A stretch of DNA of 64,000 nucleotides, from NCBI GenBank assembly GCA_020638955.1, contig JACKHO010000003.1, positions 558,001-622,000 on the forward strand, given 5' to 3'. Under the pieces are notes generated by a model. It searched no databases. It saw only the letters and a program-made list of their open reading frames with translations, and was not told where the DNA came from. Source of the DNA: Planctomycetaceae bacterium (GTDB taxonomy: Bacteria; Planctomycetota; Planctomycetia; Planctomycetales; Planctomycetaceae). Both the position numbers and the translations under genes were made by a program. Shown here piece by piece: positions 20,605-28,298 of the stretch (position 1 is its first letter; each line of letters opens with the position of its first letter).

Positions 20605-21057
20605 ATGCTCAACAATGCCAAAGCTCTGCTTGCGAAAAGCTGGAAGAACGAAGCGACCGATCTACCTGTCGGTCGGCATGAAGTCAACGAAACCTTGCTG
20701 GTTCGTGTTCGGGGGCACATTGAGAAACACGACGATCAGATGATCGCACCCACGGTCTCCATCCCTATCGTCAGCGTGATGGCCTACTTCTGGGAACGTG
20801 CCGGTCTGGAGCGTGACGCCGCCATGACGATGCTGCGTGAGGCGATCACCGAGGCCATGCAGGAGAACCGCAAGGAAGACGCCGCAGTTCTGAAGAGGAT
20901 CGAGGATGTCGAAGCAGCGATCAAGGCGGTGAAGACTGACCTGATTGCCTCGTTGCCCAAGATGCCTCGTGCCGGTCGGCTGGACACGAAGAACCTTTCT
21001 ATCGACGTGCTGGCGCTGTCCTCCGAAGACGAGCCGCTGGCGGTCGAAGCTGCGTGA
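20605..21057 (+). CDS. unrecognised 150-aa protein
   Basis: 150 aa; ribosome site AGGAGAC just upstream. The N-terminal half has strands (VNETLLVRVRGHI) and a hydrophobic segment VSIPIVSVMAYFWERAG. The second half is a helical, probably coiled-coil stretch (KEDAAVLKRIEDVEAAIKAV). No family recognised. A terminator-like hairpin follows at 21072-21097. Confidence 0.65.
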   Translation: MLNNAKALLAKSWKNEATDLPVGRHEVNETLLVRVRGHIEKHDDQMIAPTVSIPIVSVMAYFWERAGLERDAAMTMLREAITEAMQENRKEDAAVLKRIEDVEAAIKAVKTDLIASLPKMPRAGRLDTKNLSIDVLALSSEDEPLAVEAA

Positions 21058-21071
21058 GCGTGAGTGGTGGT

Positions 21072-21106
21072 AGGGGCGGCAAAGGAGTGTCGCCCCTGCT
21101 TGTCTT
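21072..21106 (+). terminator. hairpin, possible intrinsic terminator
   Basis: AGGGGCG (21072-21078) pairs with CGCCCCT (21091-21097) across a 12-nt loop. It is followed by a T-rich tract that runs directly into box copy 4, so it would separate two transcription units. Confidence 0.5.
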
Positions 21107-21119
21107 AGGCACCTGCTAA
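21105..21119 (+). promoter_or_regulatory. 15-bp box copy 4 (TTAGGCACCTGCTAA)
   Basis: Ends 40 nt before the ATG at 21160; GGAGAC ribosome site in between. Preceded by a terminator-like hairpin, which fits a promoter role. Confidence 0.75.
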
Positions 21120-21159
21120 TCCGCCAGACAATCACTTACCCACTGACGGAGACAAGCAC

Positions 21160-21777
21160 ATGGCGAATCGACTTGGCGAACTCGACCTTGAAGAAGCAGC
21201 AAAGGAAGCGGCTGGGAACTGGGCACGCTGGGATTCCTTTGCATGGTTTCGTGACAGCGAACTGGAGCGACCGGAAGACTGGTTCATCTACTACGGCCAT
21301 CACCGGGAGTCGGGCCTGTTGGACCAAAGCAACTCGGCACAGATCAGCAAGGCGTTGAAACCTTTCATCGACGCCGACGCCCCCAACGTGATCGAAGAAG
21401 ATCACTCGCATTGGGCGGTCGGTTGGATCAAAGGCTGGTCGGTGCGGGTCTACCGGAATGGCCAGATCACCGAAGCGTTCAAGGTTCTCCACGGACTGCT
21501 AGAGAGGCTCTCGAATTACTCCATCCTTTGCGAGCATCACTACTCCGAGATGGAACTCGAAGCGACATGGGAAAACATCCCCCTCGCCGCCGCTGGCATC
21601 AAGGACGACTACGAAGACCTGCCGGATGACTGGGCAGATCAGGTCTACCAGTGGCTCAGCGACAACCGCTGTAACGCTCTTGAGAACGTCTCGGACCAAG
21701 GAGGTTGGCCCGATGAAAGCGACCTTCAAGCGGCATTCGATGCACTTGGCTACCAAGAGATCGAACCTGCCTGCTGA
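21160..21777 (+). CDS. unrecognised acidic 205-aa protein
   Basis: 205 aa, acidic and aromatic-rich (WARWDSFAWFRDSELERPEDWFIYYGHH). No membrane segment and no family I can name. Clear GGAGAC ribosome site and box copy 4 upstream; box copy 5 follows the stop at once. Probably an element-encoded accessory protein. Confidence 0.7.
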   Translation: MANRLGELDLEEAAKEAAGNWARWDSFAWFRDSELERPEDWFIYYGHHRESGLLDQSNSAQISKALKPFIDADAPNVIEEDHSHWAVGWIKGWSVRVYRNGQITEAFKVLHGLLERLSNYSILCEHHYSEMELEATWENIPLAAAGIKDDYEDLPDDWADQVYQWLSDNRCNALENVSDQGGWPDESDLQAAFDALGYQEIEPAC

Positions 21778-21778
21778 G

Positions 21779-21793
21779 TTAGGCACCTGCTAA
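21779..21793 (+). promoter_or_regulatory. 15-bp box copy 5 (TTAGGCACCTGCTAA)
   Basis: Directly follows the stop of the preceding gene and ends 34 nt before the ATG at 21828, the shortest spacing in the series. Confidence 0.75.
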
Positions 21794-21827
21794 GTCAGCG
21801 TCACCAACACCCAACAGGAGACCTGAC

Positions 21828-22133
21828 ATGGCTTGGGAAATCTCAATCACCGCTGAAGGCTGGCAGCAGATCAGGGACAAGCTCGACGACTGGGATCGGG
21901 CTGCCCTGATCGCTGCGATCACCGAAGACACGTTCGAGCGTGTCGAACAAGTCGCTGGCCATCATCACGCCCAGCGTGCCGCCAACGCCGAACGGAAACG
22001 GCTTGAAGATTTGCCGCAGGAAGTTTTGGCGGATCGTGCTTACGAACTTATCGAGAAGAACAACCTCTGTGACAACGGCGGCTTCGGGTACTGGGTGGAC
22101 CGTGGGGGCTACCACAAGGTCTGGCTCGATTAG
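21828..22133 (+). CDS. unrecognised 101-aa protein
   Basis: 101 aa with AGGAGAC ribosome site. Helical and charged; no family recognised. The stop TAG at 22131 is supplied by box copy 6. Confidence 0.65.
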   Translation: MAWEISITAEGWQQIRDKLDDWDRAALIAAITEDTFERVEQVAGHHHAQRAANAERKRLEDLPQEVLADRAYELIEKNNLCDNGGFGYWVDRGGYHKVWLD

Positions 22134-22144
22134 GCACCTGCTAG
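22130..22144 (+). promoter_or_regulatory. 15-bp box copy 6 (TTAGGCACCTGCTAG)
   Basis: Contains the stop codon of the preceding gene and ends 39 nt before the ATG at 22184. Confidence 0.75.
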
Positions 22145-22183
22145 ACCGCCATGACGAATCCAACTTTTGTAACGGAGACTCGA

Positions 22184-22462
22184 ATGAGCCAAATCCAATA
22201 CGCCGACGAAACCATCGGCGAATACACGCTGCACCGCCGCCCTGTTCCAAGACGAGGAATGCTGCAACTTGCTCCCGGTCAGGGCGCTGATGGCTACGGC
22301 CACAAGATCAGCACAGACATCTGCCTGAAGTTCGCAGGCGAGAAGCGAGAGCGACGAGTTTATTGCTGTTGCTTTTCCAACAGCGGGACGTGCTACGTCG
22401 TGGTCAACGGAAGAACGCTCTACCTGAAAACGCACTTTCAGGACGAGGTTCTGGACGATTAG
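22184..22462 (+). CDS. unrecognised 92-aa protein
   Basis: 92 aa from the ATG at 22184, set by GGAGAC; an ATG at 22151 has no ribosome site. Beta-rich with a cysteine cluster (YCCCFSNSGTCY). No known family. The stop TAG at 22460 is part of box copy 7. Confidence 0.6.
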   Translation: MSQIQYADETIGEYTLHRRPVPRRGMLQLAPGQGADGYGHKISTDICLKFAGEKRERRVYCCCFSNSGTCYVVVNGRTLYLKTHFQDEVLDD

Positions 22463-22473
22463 GCACCTGCTAG
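22459..22473 (+). promoter_or_regulatory. 15-bp box copy 7 (TTAGGCACCTGCTAG)
   Basis: Contains the stop codon of the preceding gene and ends 39 nt before the RuvB-like start at 22513. Confidence 0.75.
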
Positions 22474-22512
22474 AGCGACATCGAGTAAGCCAGCGAAGAC
22501 ACGGAGACAACC

Positions 22513-23448
22513 ATGAGCGAAACCGAACCGATCATACCGACACTGAATCAAGTCGTCGGTCAACAACGAGCCGTGCGTGTGTTGAAAACCGCACTCGACG
22601 CCTACTGGAACGAACGATCCAAGACCGGCGAGGAAGATGCGTTCCCTCACGTTTTAATGACGGGGCCAAGTGGATGCGGGAAGACAACTCTGACCGAACT
22701 GATCGCCCGAGAACTCTGTACGAAAGTCGAAGTTCAGTTGGCCCAGAACATCACCAACATCAGCCAGATGCAGGGCCTTCTGATGATGCTTGAGCCGGGG
22801 CATATCCTGCTGATCGACGAAATCCATCAACTGAACGATGCCGTTCAGGTCTGCCTGTATCGAGCATTGGAAGATGGGAAGTTGTTCCTCGGCGGCAATC
22901 GCAAGCCCATCGCTCTGCCACCGTTCTGTTTGTGCGGGGCAACAACCCATGAGTTTTTGCTCAACACTTCCACAATCCAAAGGTTTCGTCTTCTTATCCG
23001 GTTGGAACATTACGCAGACGATGAGATCGCTCTGTTGATCGCCCAGCGTGCCAAGCGACTTGGTTGGCAGATCGATGCCGAGTCGGTCGGCGAACTCGCA
23101 AAGCGAAGTCGTGGAGTTCCTCGTCTGGCGGTGAGGATGCTGGAGAGTGCTAGACGGGTTTGTTCGGCCAAGGCCGACGAGATCATCACTCCTGAGCATG
23201 TGACCGAGATGCTAGACATGGAGGGTATCGATGGCTTGGGTTTCGATCCGGTCGAGCAACGTTACCTGCAACTGCTTAAGCAACATCAAGGGGCAATGCG
23301 TCTGAACGTACTCGCTACGCACTTGGGCTTGCCTCGACAGACAGTTGAAATGTTCGAAAGTGACTTTATCCGATTGGGGCTTGTCACGAAGAACGAAAAG
23401 GGCCGCAGTTTGACGCCTGCGGGCCTCGAACACCTCAACTCAACCTGA
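22513..23448 (+). CDS. RuvB-like AAA+ ATPase
   Basis: 311 aa. Walker A GPSGCGKTT at 51-59, Walker B LLIDEIHQ at 99-106, then the AAA+ lid and a C-terminal winged-helix domain (LNVLATHLGLPRQTVEMFESDFIRLG). This is the layout of RuvB, the Holliday-junction branch-migration motor, but somewhat shorter, with no RuvA or RuvC gene nearby. As an element-borne copy it may drive recombination or replication of the element, perhaps with the host RuvA. Preceded by box copy 7 and a GGAGAC ribosome site. Confidence 0.85.
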   Translation: MSETEPIIPTLNQVVGQQRAVRVLKTALDAYWNERSKTGEEDAFPHVLMTGPSGCGKTTLTELIARELCTKVEVQLAQNITNISQMQGLLMMLEPGHILLIDEIHQLNDAVQVCLYRALEDGKLFLGGNRKPIALPPFCLCGATTHEFLLNTSTIQRFRLLIRLEHYADDEIALLIAQRAKRLGWQIDAESVGELAKRSRGVPRLAVRMLESARRVCSAKADEIITPEHVTEMLDMEGIDGLGFDPVEQRYLQLLKQHQGAMRLNVLATHLGLPRQTVEMFESDFIRLGLVTKNEKGRSLTPAGLEHLNST

Positions 23449-23483
23449 CACCGACTGTGTGATTCCTGACCGGAGACTTGATC

Positions 23484-23942
<459 letters not shown>

Positions 23943-24076
23943 TTCGTCGCCGAAGTCTGGTTGGCGTTTCCACGAAGTCCGTGCGGAACGCTGAGGAAGT
24001 GCGTTCGGTTGCCGTCGAGTTTTGTGCGGCCAGTGTTCGGTTTGTGTGAGAAGTTCTGACGAGAGGAGCAAGAAGA

Positions 24077-25000
24077 ATGAACGAGAAACCGTCCGAAGAT
24101 TGTTCAGGATTAGGCAACAGTAGAGACATTATGTTGCGTTCGCCCGAGTCTGAGGGGCAGATGACCCGGCAAGCCGACTGCGACGAGCAACTAATCGTAC
24201 TCTGGCTCCACGGTCGTCCCCGGCACACGCAGAGTGCTTACCAGAGGGATGCCAAGCGGTTCGTGGCGTTTGCCGACAAGCCCCTGCGGTCGGTCAAGCT
24301 GCTCGACCTTCAAGCCTTCGCCGACGATCTGGCCGAAAAGCTCAAGGAATCGTCGGTGCATCGCAGCTTGAGCGCCGTGAAGAGCCTGTTTGCCTTCGGC
24401 TTCCAGCTTGGGTATTTCCAGTTCGACGTGGGCCGAGCATTGAAGCTGCCGGGCTTTCGGGACGAATTGGCCGAGCGCATCCTTGGAGAAACTGAAGTGC
24501 TGCGAATCATTTCACTGGAGCCGAACCCTCGGAACCGAGCGATCCTGTTGACCTTCTACGCCGGTGGATTCCGGGTTTCGGAGATTTGCTCGCTCAAGTG
24601 GCGGCACCTGCAAGAGCGGGACAACGCAGGGCAGATCACTGTGTTCGGTAAAGGTGACAAGACTCGCACGGTGTTGATCCCGCAGAGCGTTTGGGACACC
24701 TTGATGGCGCTACAAGGTGACGCTCCTGCCGATGCTCCAGTCTTCCGCAGCCGCAAGAAAGGGCATCTGGACGAGTCTGCCGTTTGGCGAATCGTGAAGA
24801 AGGCGACGAAGCGAGCGGGGATCAACAAGGACGTATCGTGTCACTGGTTCCGCCATGCCCATGCAAGCCATGCGCTCGACCGTGGTTGTCCGATCCATCT
24901 CGTGCAAGCGACTCTGGGGCATTCATCGATCTCGACGACTGGCCGCTACCTGCACGCACGTCCGACCGATTCCAGCGGCAACTATCTGCCGGTTGGGTGA
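24077..25000 (+). CDS. tyrosine recombinase (XerC/D-type integrase)
   Basis: 307 aa. All catalytic residues are present: Arg in GGFRVSE (about R165), the HxxR motif in HWFRHAHA (about H256, R259), LGHSS (about H282) and the nucleophile Tyr in TTGRYLHA (about Y291). The N-terminal SAM-like core-binding domain spans roughly 35-120. GGAG ribosome site, no box upstream. It is a candidate integrase for this element, which ends in an ssrA-like 3' end at 36010-36031. However, element integrases usually sit at an end, so one outside the window may serve instead. Confidence 0.92.
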   Translation: MNEKPSEDCSGLGNSRDIMLRSPESEGQMTRQADCDEQLIVLWLHGRPRHTQSAYQRDAKRFVAFADKPLRSVKLLDLQAFADDLAEKLKESSVHRSLSAVKSLFAFGFQLGYFQFDVGRALKLPGFRDELAERILGETEVLRIISLEPNPRNRAILLTFYAGGFRVSEICSLKWRHLQERDNAGQITVFGKGDKTRTVLIPQSVWDTLMALQGDAPADAPVFRSRKKGHLDESAVWRIVKKATKRAGINKDVSCHWFRHAHASHALDRGCPIHLVQATLGHSSISTTGRYLHARPTDSSGNYLPVG

Positions 25001-25008
25001 AGATGCGA

Positions 25009-25023
25009 TTTGGCACCTGCTAT
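25009..25023 (+). promoter_or_regulatory. 15-bp box copy 8 (TTTGGCACCTGCTAT)
   Basis: Nine bases after the integrase stop, ending 39 nt before the ATG at 25063. Confidence 0.7.
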
Positions 25024-25062
25024 TCGAGGGAACAAATCACACTCGTCCCTCGGAGAACACAC

Positions 25063-25368
25063 ATGAGCAGAACCGCTGTTGCCCACGCCCACAACGAGAT
25101 CGTTCAGCAAGCTTGCTCTGACGCCAGTGCAGTGCAGGATGCCGTCAATCTCATCGCTATCGTCGGATCATTTCACCGTCACCTGCTGGCACTGCGGCAG
25201 GCCGGTGTGTTCGGCGATGACCTGAACAATCACCCGGTCAGTTTAACGTTCGTGAGCAAGCTGAACTCGCTCTGCCGGATGTCTCTGGACCGAGAGATCA
25301 AGGCGTTCGAGGCCATCGACCGGCTCCAGCGAGGCGAGGACGCCGAGTTCGAGGTTCTGCCGCTCTGA
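25063..25368 (+). CDS. unrecognised 101-aa helical protein
   Basis: 101 aa with CGGAGA ribosome site. Mostly alpha-helical (VQDAVNLIAIVGSFHRHLLA). No family recognised. Preceded by box copy 8. Confidence 0.65.
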   Translation: MSRTAVAHAHNEIVQQACSDASAVQDAVNLIAIVGSFHRHLLALRQAGVFGDDLNNHPVSLTFVSKLNSLCRMSLDREIKAFEAIDRLQRGEDAEFEVLPL

Positions 25369-25403
25369 ACCACAACGGTTTTTCCCCGTTTGATTGCCCG
25401 ACT

Positions 25404-25418
25404 TTGGGCACCCGCTAC
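25404..25418 (+). promoter_or_regulatory. 15-bp box copy 9 (TTGGGCACCCGCTAC)
   Basis: A diverged copy that ends 42 nt before the ATG at 25461. Confidence 0.6.
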
Positions 25419-25460
25419 CTCTCCAGTTCCACATTCCAATTTGCATTCTGGAGACAGCCG

Positions 25461-25874
25461 ATGAGCAAGATTACTGCGACCTTCACTCTCAACGGCCACG
25501 AACTGACCGCAGATGTCGTCAATGCGGGCGACTGGTTCGGCAAGACGTGGCTGATCTGCATTGAAGGCGGCTTCACCCCGCTATTCCTGATCGTCGAAGC
25601 AGACTCAGCCAGCGATGCAATCAATGAACTCGCCGACAGCGAAGAGTTCGGCCACCACATCATCGTCGATAACGCTGATCTGACCGACTACTCAGATGAC
25701 GACCGGCACTACGGCCCGAGCGGTCAAATCATCGACACAGACTGGCTCTCAATCCACGGCTGCGAAGGATGCGCCGTGCCGTTCTCGTGTCGCTACCACG
25801 GAGACGATCTACCTGCTGAGGGCGTGCTGCCGACCGATTTCTATTGGGACGACTTCGGCGACGAAGAGGAGTAG
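25461..25874 (+). CDS. unrecognised acidic 137-aa protein
   Basis: 137 aa, strongly acidic, ending YWDDFGDEEE. The N-terminus is beta-rich and there is an internal CEGCAVPFSC cluster. No family recognised. The stop TAG at 25872 is part of box copy 10. Another possible DNA mimic, on charge alone. Confidence 0.65.
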   Translation: MSKITATFTLNGHELTADVVNAGDWFGKTWLICIEGGFTPLFLIVEADSASDAINELADSEEFGHHIIVDNADLTDYSDDDRHYGPSGQIIDTDWLSIHGCEGCAVPFSCRYHGDDLPAEGVLPTDFYWDDFGDEEE

Positions 25875-25885
25875 GCACCTGCTAC
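25871..25885 (+). promoter_or_regulatory. 15-bp box copy 10 (GTAGGCACCTGCTAC)
   Basis: Contains the stop codon of the preceding gene and ends 43 nt before the ATG at 25929. Confidence 0.75.
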
Positions 25886-25928
25886 TTGGGAATCAAGTCA
25901 ACATCACTCAGGCAGCAGGAGACCACGA

Positions 25929-26351
25929 ATGGGTTGGACGTATCCGTATGGCGTGAACCGAAAGCAGTTGATCGCCCAGCGTGTGGAAGGCTGGGAACGA
26001 GACACCGGCGAGATGCTGGTGAAAAGCACCTGCCTCAAACATTGCTACCGTGGCGGTGTGTTCTCGGGCGTCCTTTGGAGCGTCTGGGAGCGGACGTTTA
26101 CGAGGGACAGCGTGGAAGTCCAGCCGACTCAACGATGGATTCAGTGTGACCTGCTTCGCTGCGACCGTGGTGAGTGGGGCTACAAGGACATGGAAGAATC
26201 AATGCACCCATATTACTACTCGTGTCCGATCGGCTATCTCGCACTCGTTCCCATCGACAAGTATGGCGGCAACGCCGAGTGGCGTGAGCAGGTGATCGAA
26301 CATCACCGCCGCAGTGCTGAGAAGCGGAAGTGCCGAGCCTTCATCATCTGA
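25929..26351 (+). CDS. unrecognised 140-aa protein
   Basis: 140 aa with AGGAGAC ribosome site. Begins MGWTYPYGVNRKQLIAQRVE; rich in Trp, Tyr and Cys. The predicted fold is unclear and I cannot name a family. Preceded by box copy 10, followed by box copy 11. Confidence 0.7.
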   Translation: MGWTYPYGVNRKQLIAQRVEGWERDTGEMLVKSTCLKHCYRGGVFSGVLWSVWERTFTRDSVEVQPTQRWIQCDLLRCDRGEWGYKDMEESMHPYYYSCPIGYLALVPIDKYGGNAEWREQVIEHHRRSAEKRKCRAFII

Positions 26352-26361
26352 ACTGTGCAAA

Positions 26362-26376
26362 CGAAGCACCTGCTAC
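26362..26376 (+). promoter_or_regulatory. 15-bp box copy 11 (CGAAGCACCTGCTAC)
   Basis: Diverged at the first five positions. Ends 41 nt before the ATG at 26418. Confidence 0.65.
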
Positions 26377-26417
26377 CCAAGTGTTGGAAATCATCACCTT
26401 CACTCGGGAGCCGGATC

Positions 26418-26657
26418 ATGCAGCAGAACAATCTCTTCACCGTCGTCGAATACGGCAGCTTCTTCGCAGTCCGCCACAACCCATCGGGTGACGAGCATCC
26501 GATGGGTTGTGGCGTGGACTCGCTGTTCGACGACGACTGCCACTCTCTCAGTCCGGGCACACCGGGCTTCGTCGAGATGTGGCAAGAAACTCTCAACGCC
26601 GACGAGAACTCCACGCTCGAAGCGTACTTTCCCGACCAAATAGAGGATGCCACCTGA
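26418..26657 (+). CDS. unrecognised acidic 79-aa protein
   Basis: 79 aa from the ATG at 26418, after GGGAG; a longer frame starting at 26355 would cross the box. Acidic, no family recognised. Confidence 0.6.
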   Translation: MQQNNLFTVVEYGSFFAVRHNPSGDEHPMGCGVDSLFDDDCHSLSPGTPGFVEMWQETLNADENSTLEAYFPDQIEDAT

Positions 26658-26661
26658 TTGG

Positions 26662-26676
26662 TTAGGCACCTGCTAC
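26662..26676 (+). promoter_or_regulatory. 15-bp box copy 12 (TTAGGCACCTGCTAC)
   Basis: Consensus copy ending 40 nt before the ATG at 26717; downstream leader contains AGGAGA. Confidence 0.75.
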
Positions 26677-26716
26677 TTGGGCATCGAACAACCCAACTCT
26701 TTTTCAGGAGATAAAC

Positions 26717-27022
26717 ATGGTTTCAGAACGCAAGCCGCTGTTCCCACTTGGTCAGGTCGTCGCCACACCGGGCGCACTTGAGGAATTGTCAAAGGCGCAT
26801 GTCGCTCCCTCTGACCTGTTGGATCGGCACATTAACGGCGACTTTGGCGAATCACTCTGCGACGAGGATGTCGAGGCGAATAAACAAAGCCTCCAAGACG
26901 GAAGCCGGATTCTCAGTTCATATCGCCTGACGACAGGCGTGAAGGTCTGGGTGATTACCGAAGCTGCCGACGACCACGGCCAGCGACCGGCCACCACACT
27001 GCTGCTGCCTTCGGAATACTGA
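26717..27022 (+). CDS. unrecognised 101-aa protein
   Basis: 101 aa with AGGAGA ribosome site. The C-terminal half has a strand-rich TGVKVWVITEAADD segment. Similar short proteins with a final strand pair are common in mobile elements, but I can name no family. Confidence 0.65.
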   Translation: MVSERKPLFPLGQVVATPGALEELSKAHVAPSDLLDRHINGDFGESLCDEDVEANKQSLQDGSRILSSYRLTTGVKVWVITEAADDHGQRPATTLLLPSEY

Positions 27023-27030
27023 TCCGCTCA

Positions 27031-27045
27031 ACAAGGCACCTGCTA
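27031..27045 (+). promoter_or_regulatory. 15-bp box copy 13 (CAAGGCACCTGCTAG)
   Basis: Ends 43 nt before the ATG at 27089; CGGAGAC ribosome site follows. Confidence 0.7.
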
Positions 27046-27088
27046 GTCCATCGTCAGAACAACACACTTCACTTTATCGGAGACGAAC

Positions 27089-27334
27089 ATGAGCGATCCA
27101 ACCGAATCAACACGCCGACAGATGGTCCAAGAGATCAACGCCGCACCGGGAAGCCGGGAATATCTCGAAGCAAAGCACGGTCAAGTATGGAACACCACGG
27201 AGCTTCAGCAGGACTTCGCCGTCTTGGGCTTCATGGCTCCGTTCGTAATCGTCGCAAGGAAGAGCGACGGCGTGAAAGGCAGCCTTCTCTTTCAACACGC
27301 TCCTCGTCTCTATCACAGTTTCACGGAAGATTGA
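27089..27334 (+). CDS. unrecognised 81-aa protein
   Basis: 81 aa with CGGAGAC ribosome site. No family recognised. Followed by an intrinsic terminator. Confidence 0.6.
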   Translation: MSDPTESTRRQMVQEINAAPGSREYLEAKHGQVWNTTELQQDFAVLGFMAPFVIVARKSDGVKGSLLFQHAPRLYHSFTED

Positions 27335-27349
27335 CGGCAAGGTCTCCGT

Positions 27350-27391
27350 GCCAGCCTCGGTCTCGCTCGTGCGGGATCGGGGCTGGCTTTT
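27350..27391 (+). terminator. intrinsic terminator
   Basis: GCCAGCC (27350-27356) pairs with GGCTGGC (27381-27387), followed by TTTT. It lies between the genes at 27089 and 27435. Confidence 0.6.
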
Positions 27392-27434
27392 CAGATGCAA
27401 CCAAGCCAAACAACGGGAACCTTGGAGATCGAAC

Positions 27435-27725
27435 ATGCCACGCTACGAGATCGAGCAGTACGAATTGCACGTCATGACTTTCCGAATCGATGCTAATGAT
27501 CCAGCCGACGCCATTGTGAGACTGCTGGATGGTGAGGCCGAGCCGGTGGACAACACACAAGAGTATGTCGAGATCGCTGAGGAGTGTGGACTGCTTGTAG
27601 ACGATTATCCCGAACTGGCTTCCGAGCTACGAGAGTTGGGTGTGCCGGTTGATGATCGGTTGATCCCTTCGATCAGAAGCGTGTCCGAAGTAACGCAGGC
27701 AACGGGTCCAGACTGGGGCAACTGA
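27435..27725 (+). CDS. unrecognised acidic 96-aa protein
   Basis: 96 aa from the ATG at 27435 with TTGGAGA upstream. Acidic, beginning PRYEIEQYELHVMTFRIDAN, with no family recognised. It lacks an upstream box but has one just after its stop. Confidence 0.6.
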   Translation: MPRYEIEQYELHVMTFRIDANDPADAIVRLLDGEAEPVDNTQEYVEIAEECGLLVDDYPELASELRELGVPVDDRLIPSIRSVSEVTQATGPDWGN

Positions 27726-27726
27726 T

Positions 27727-27741
27727 CGAGGCACCTGCTTG
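27727..27741 (+). promoter_or_regulatory. 15-bp box copy 14, orphan (CGAGGCACCTGCTTG)
   Basis: Diverged last plus-strand copy. No start codon with a ribosome site follows at the usual spacing, so it is probably a relic of a lost gene. Confidence 0.55.
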
Positions 27742-28298
27742 ATGGTCATACAGAGAGAATCCGAGCGAGTCTTAGCTTCACTCCGAGCAAGGGCAGTCGG
27801 TCGGAGAAGTTGGGTTGCAAAGTTCGAAACCCAGAAACTCTTACTGAAACACCCACCCGCTGAGTTACTGGCCCGGCCCACAGAATGACCTTGCTCGTTG
27901 TTTCTTTTTATTTGCTTCCTGCTCGTCTCAATTCCGTCTATGTGGCTGAGACCAAGCCCAGAAGTGCGATCCCGAAATAGTCCGCCGCTCGCAAACCTGC
28001 TGGCTGGTAGGGCCGTTCTGTTTGGCTTGTCGCAAAAGTTGTAATCATTTGCCTGATGAGTTCGTGCGTATGGGTTGATCGGTGTCGTGGAAGGTTGGGA
28101 CTCCCCCAAAATCCGCCGCTCCGATTTGATCGCATCGGCAAGTCTGGCGCAGTCAGCGGGCAGAGCAGGTCACACTGTGGCTCTTGAATCGAAACAACGT
28201 CGAAGCAGAGAGACTGGAATGAATCCGAGCCTCCAGAATCGTCTCAAACAAAGCGTGAGGCCCTCGGATGGCCAAGATGTCATCTGGGGTGCTGCGAT
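27742..28298. other. gene-free stretch
   Basis: About 550 bp in which I see no convincing gene on either strand. The open frames present have no ribosome sites and no recognisable products. It separates the plus-strand box array from the minus-strand polymerase-like gene. A short repeated phrase (CCGCCGCTC, near 27982 and 28110) is the only pattern noted. Confidence 0.5.
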
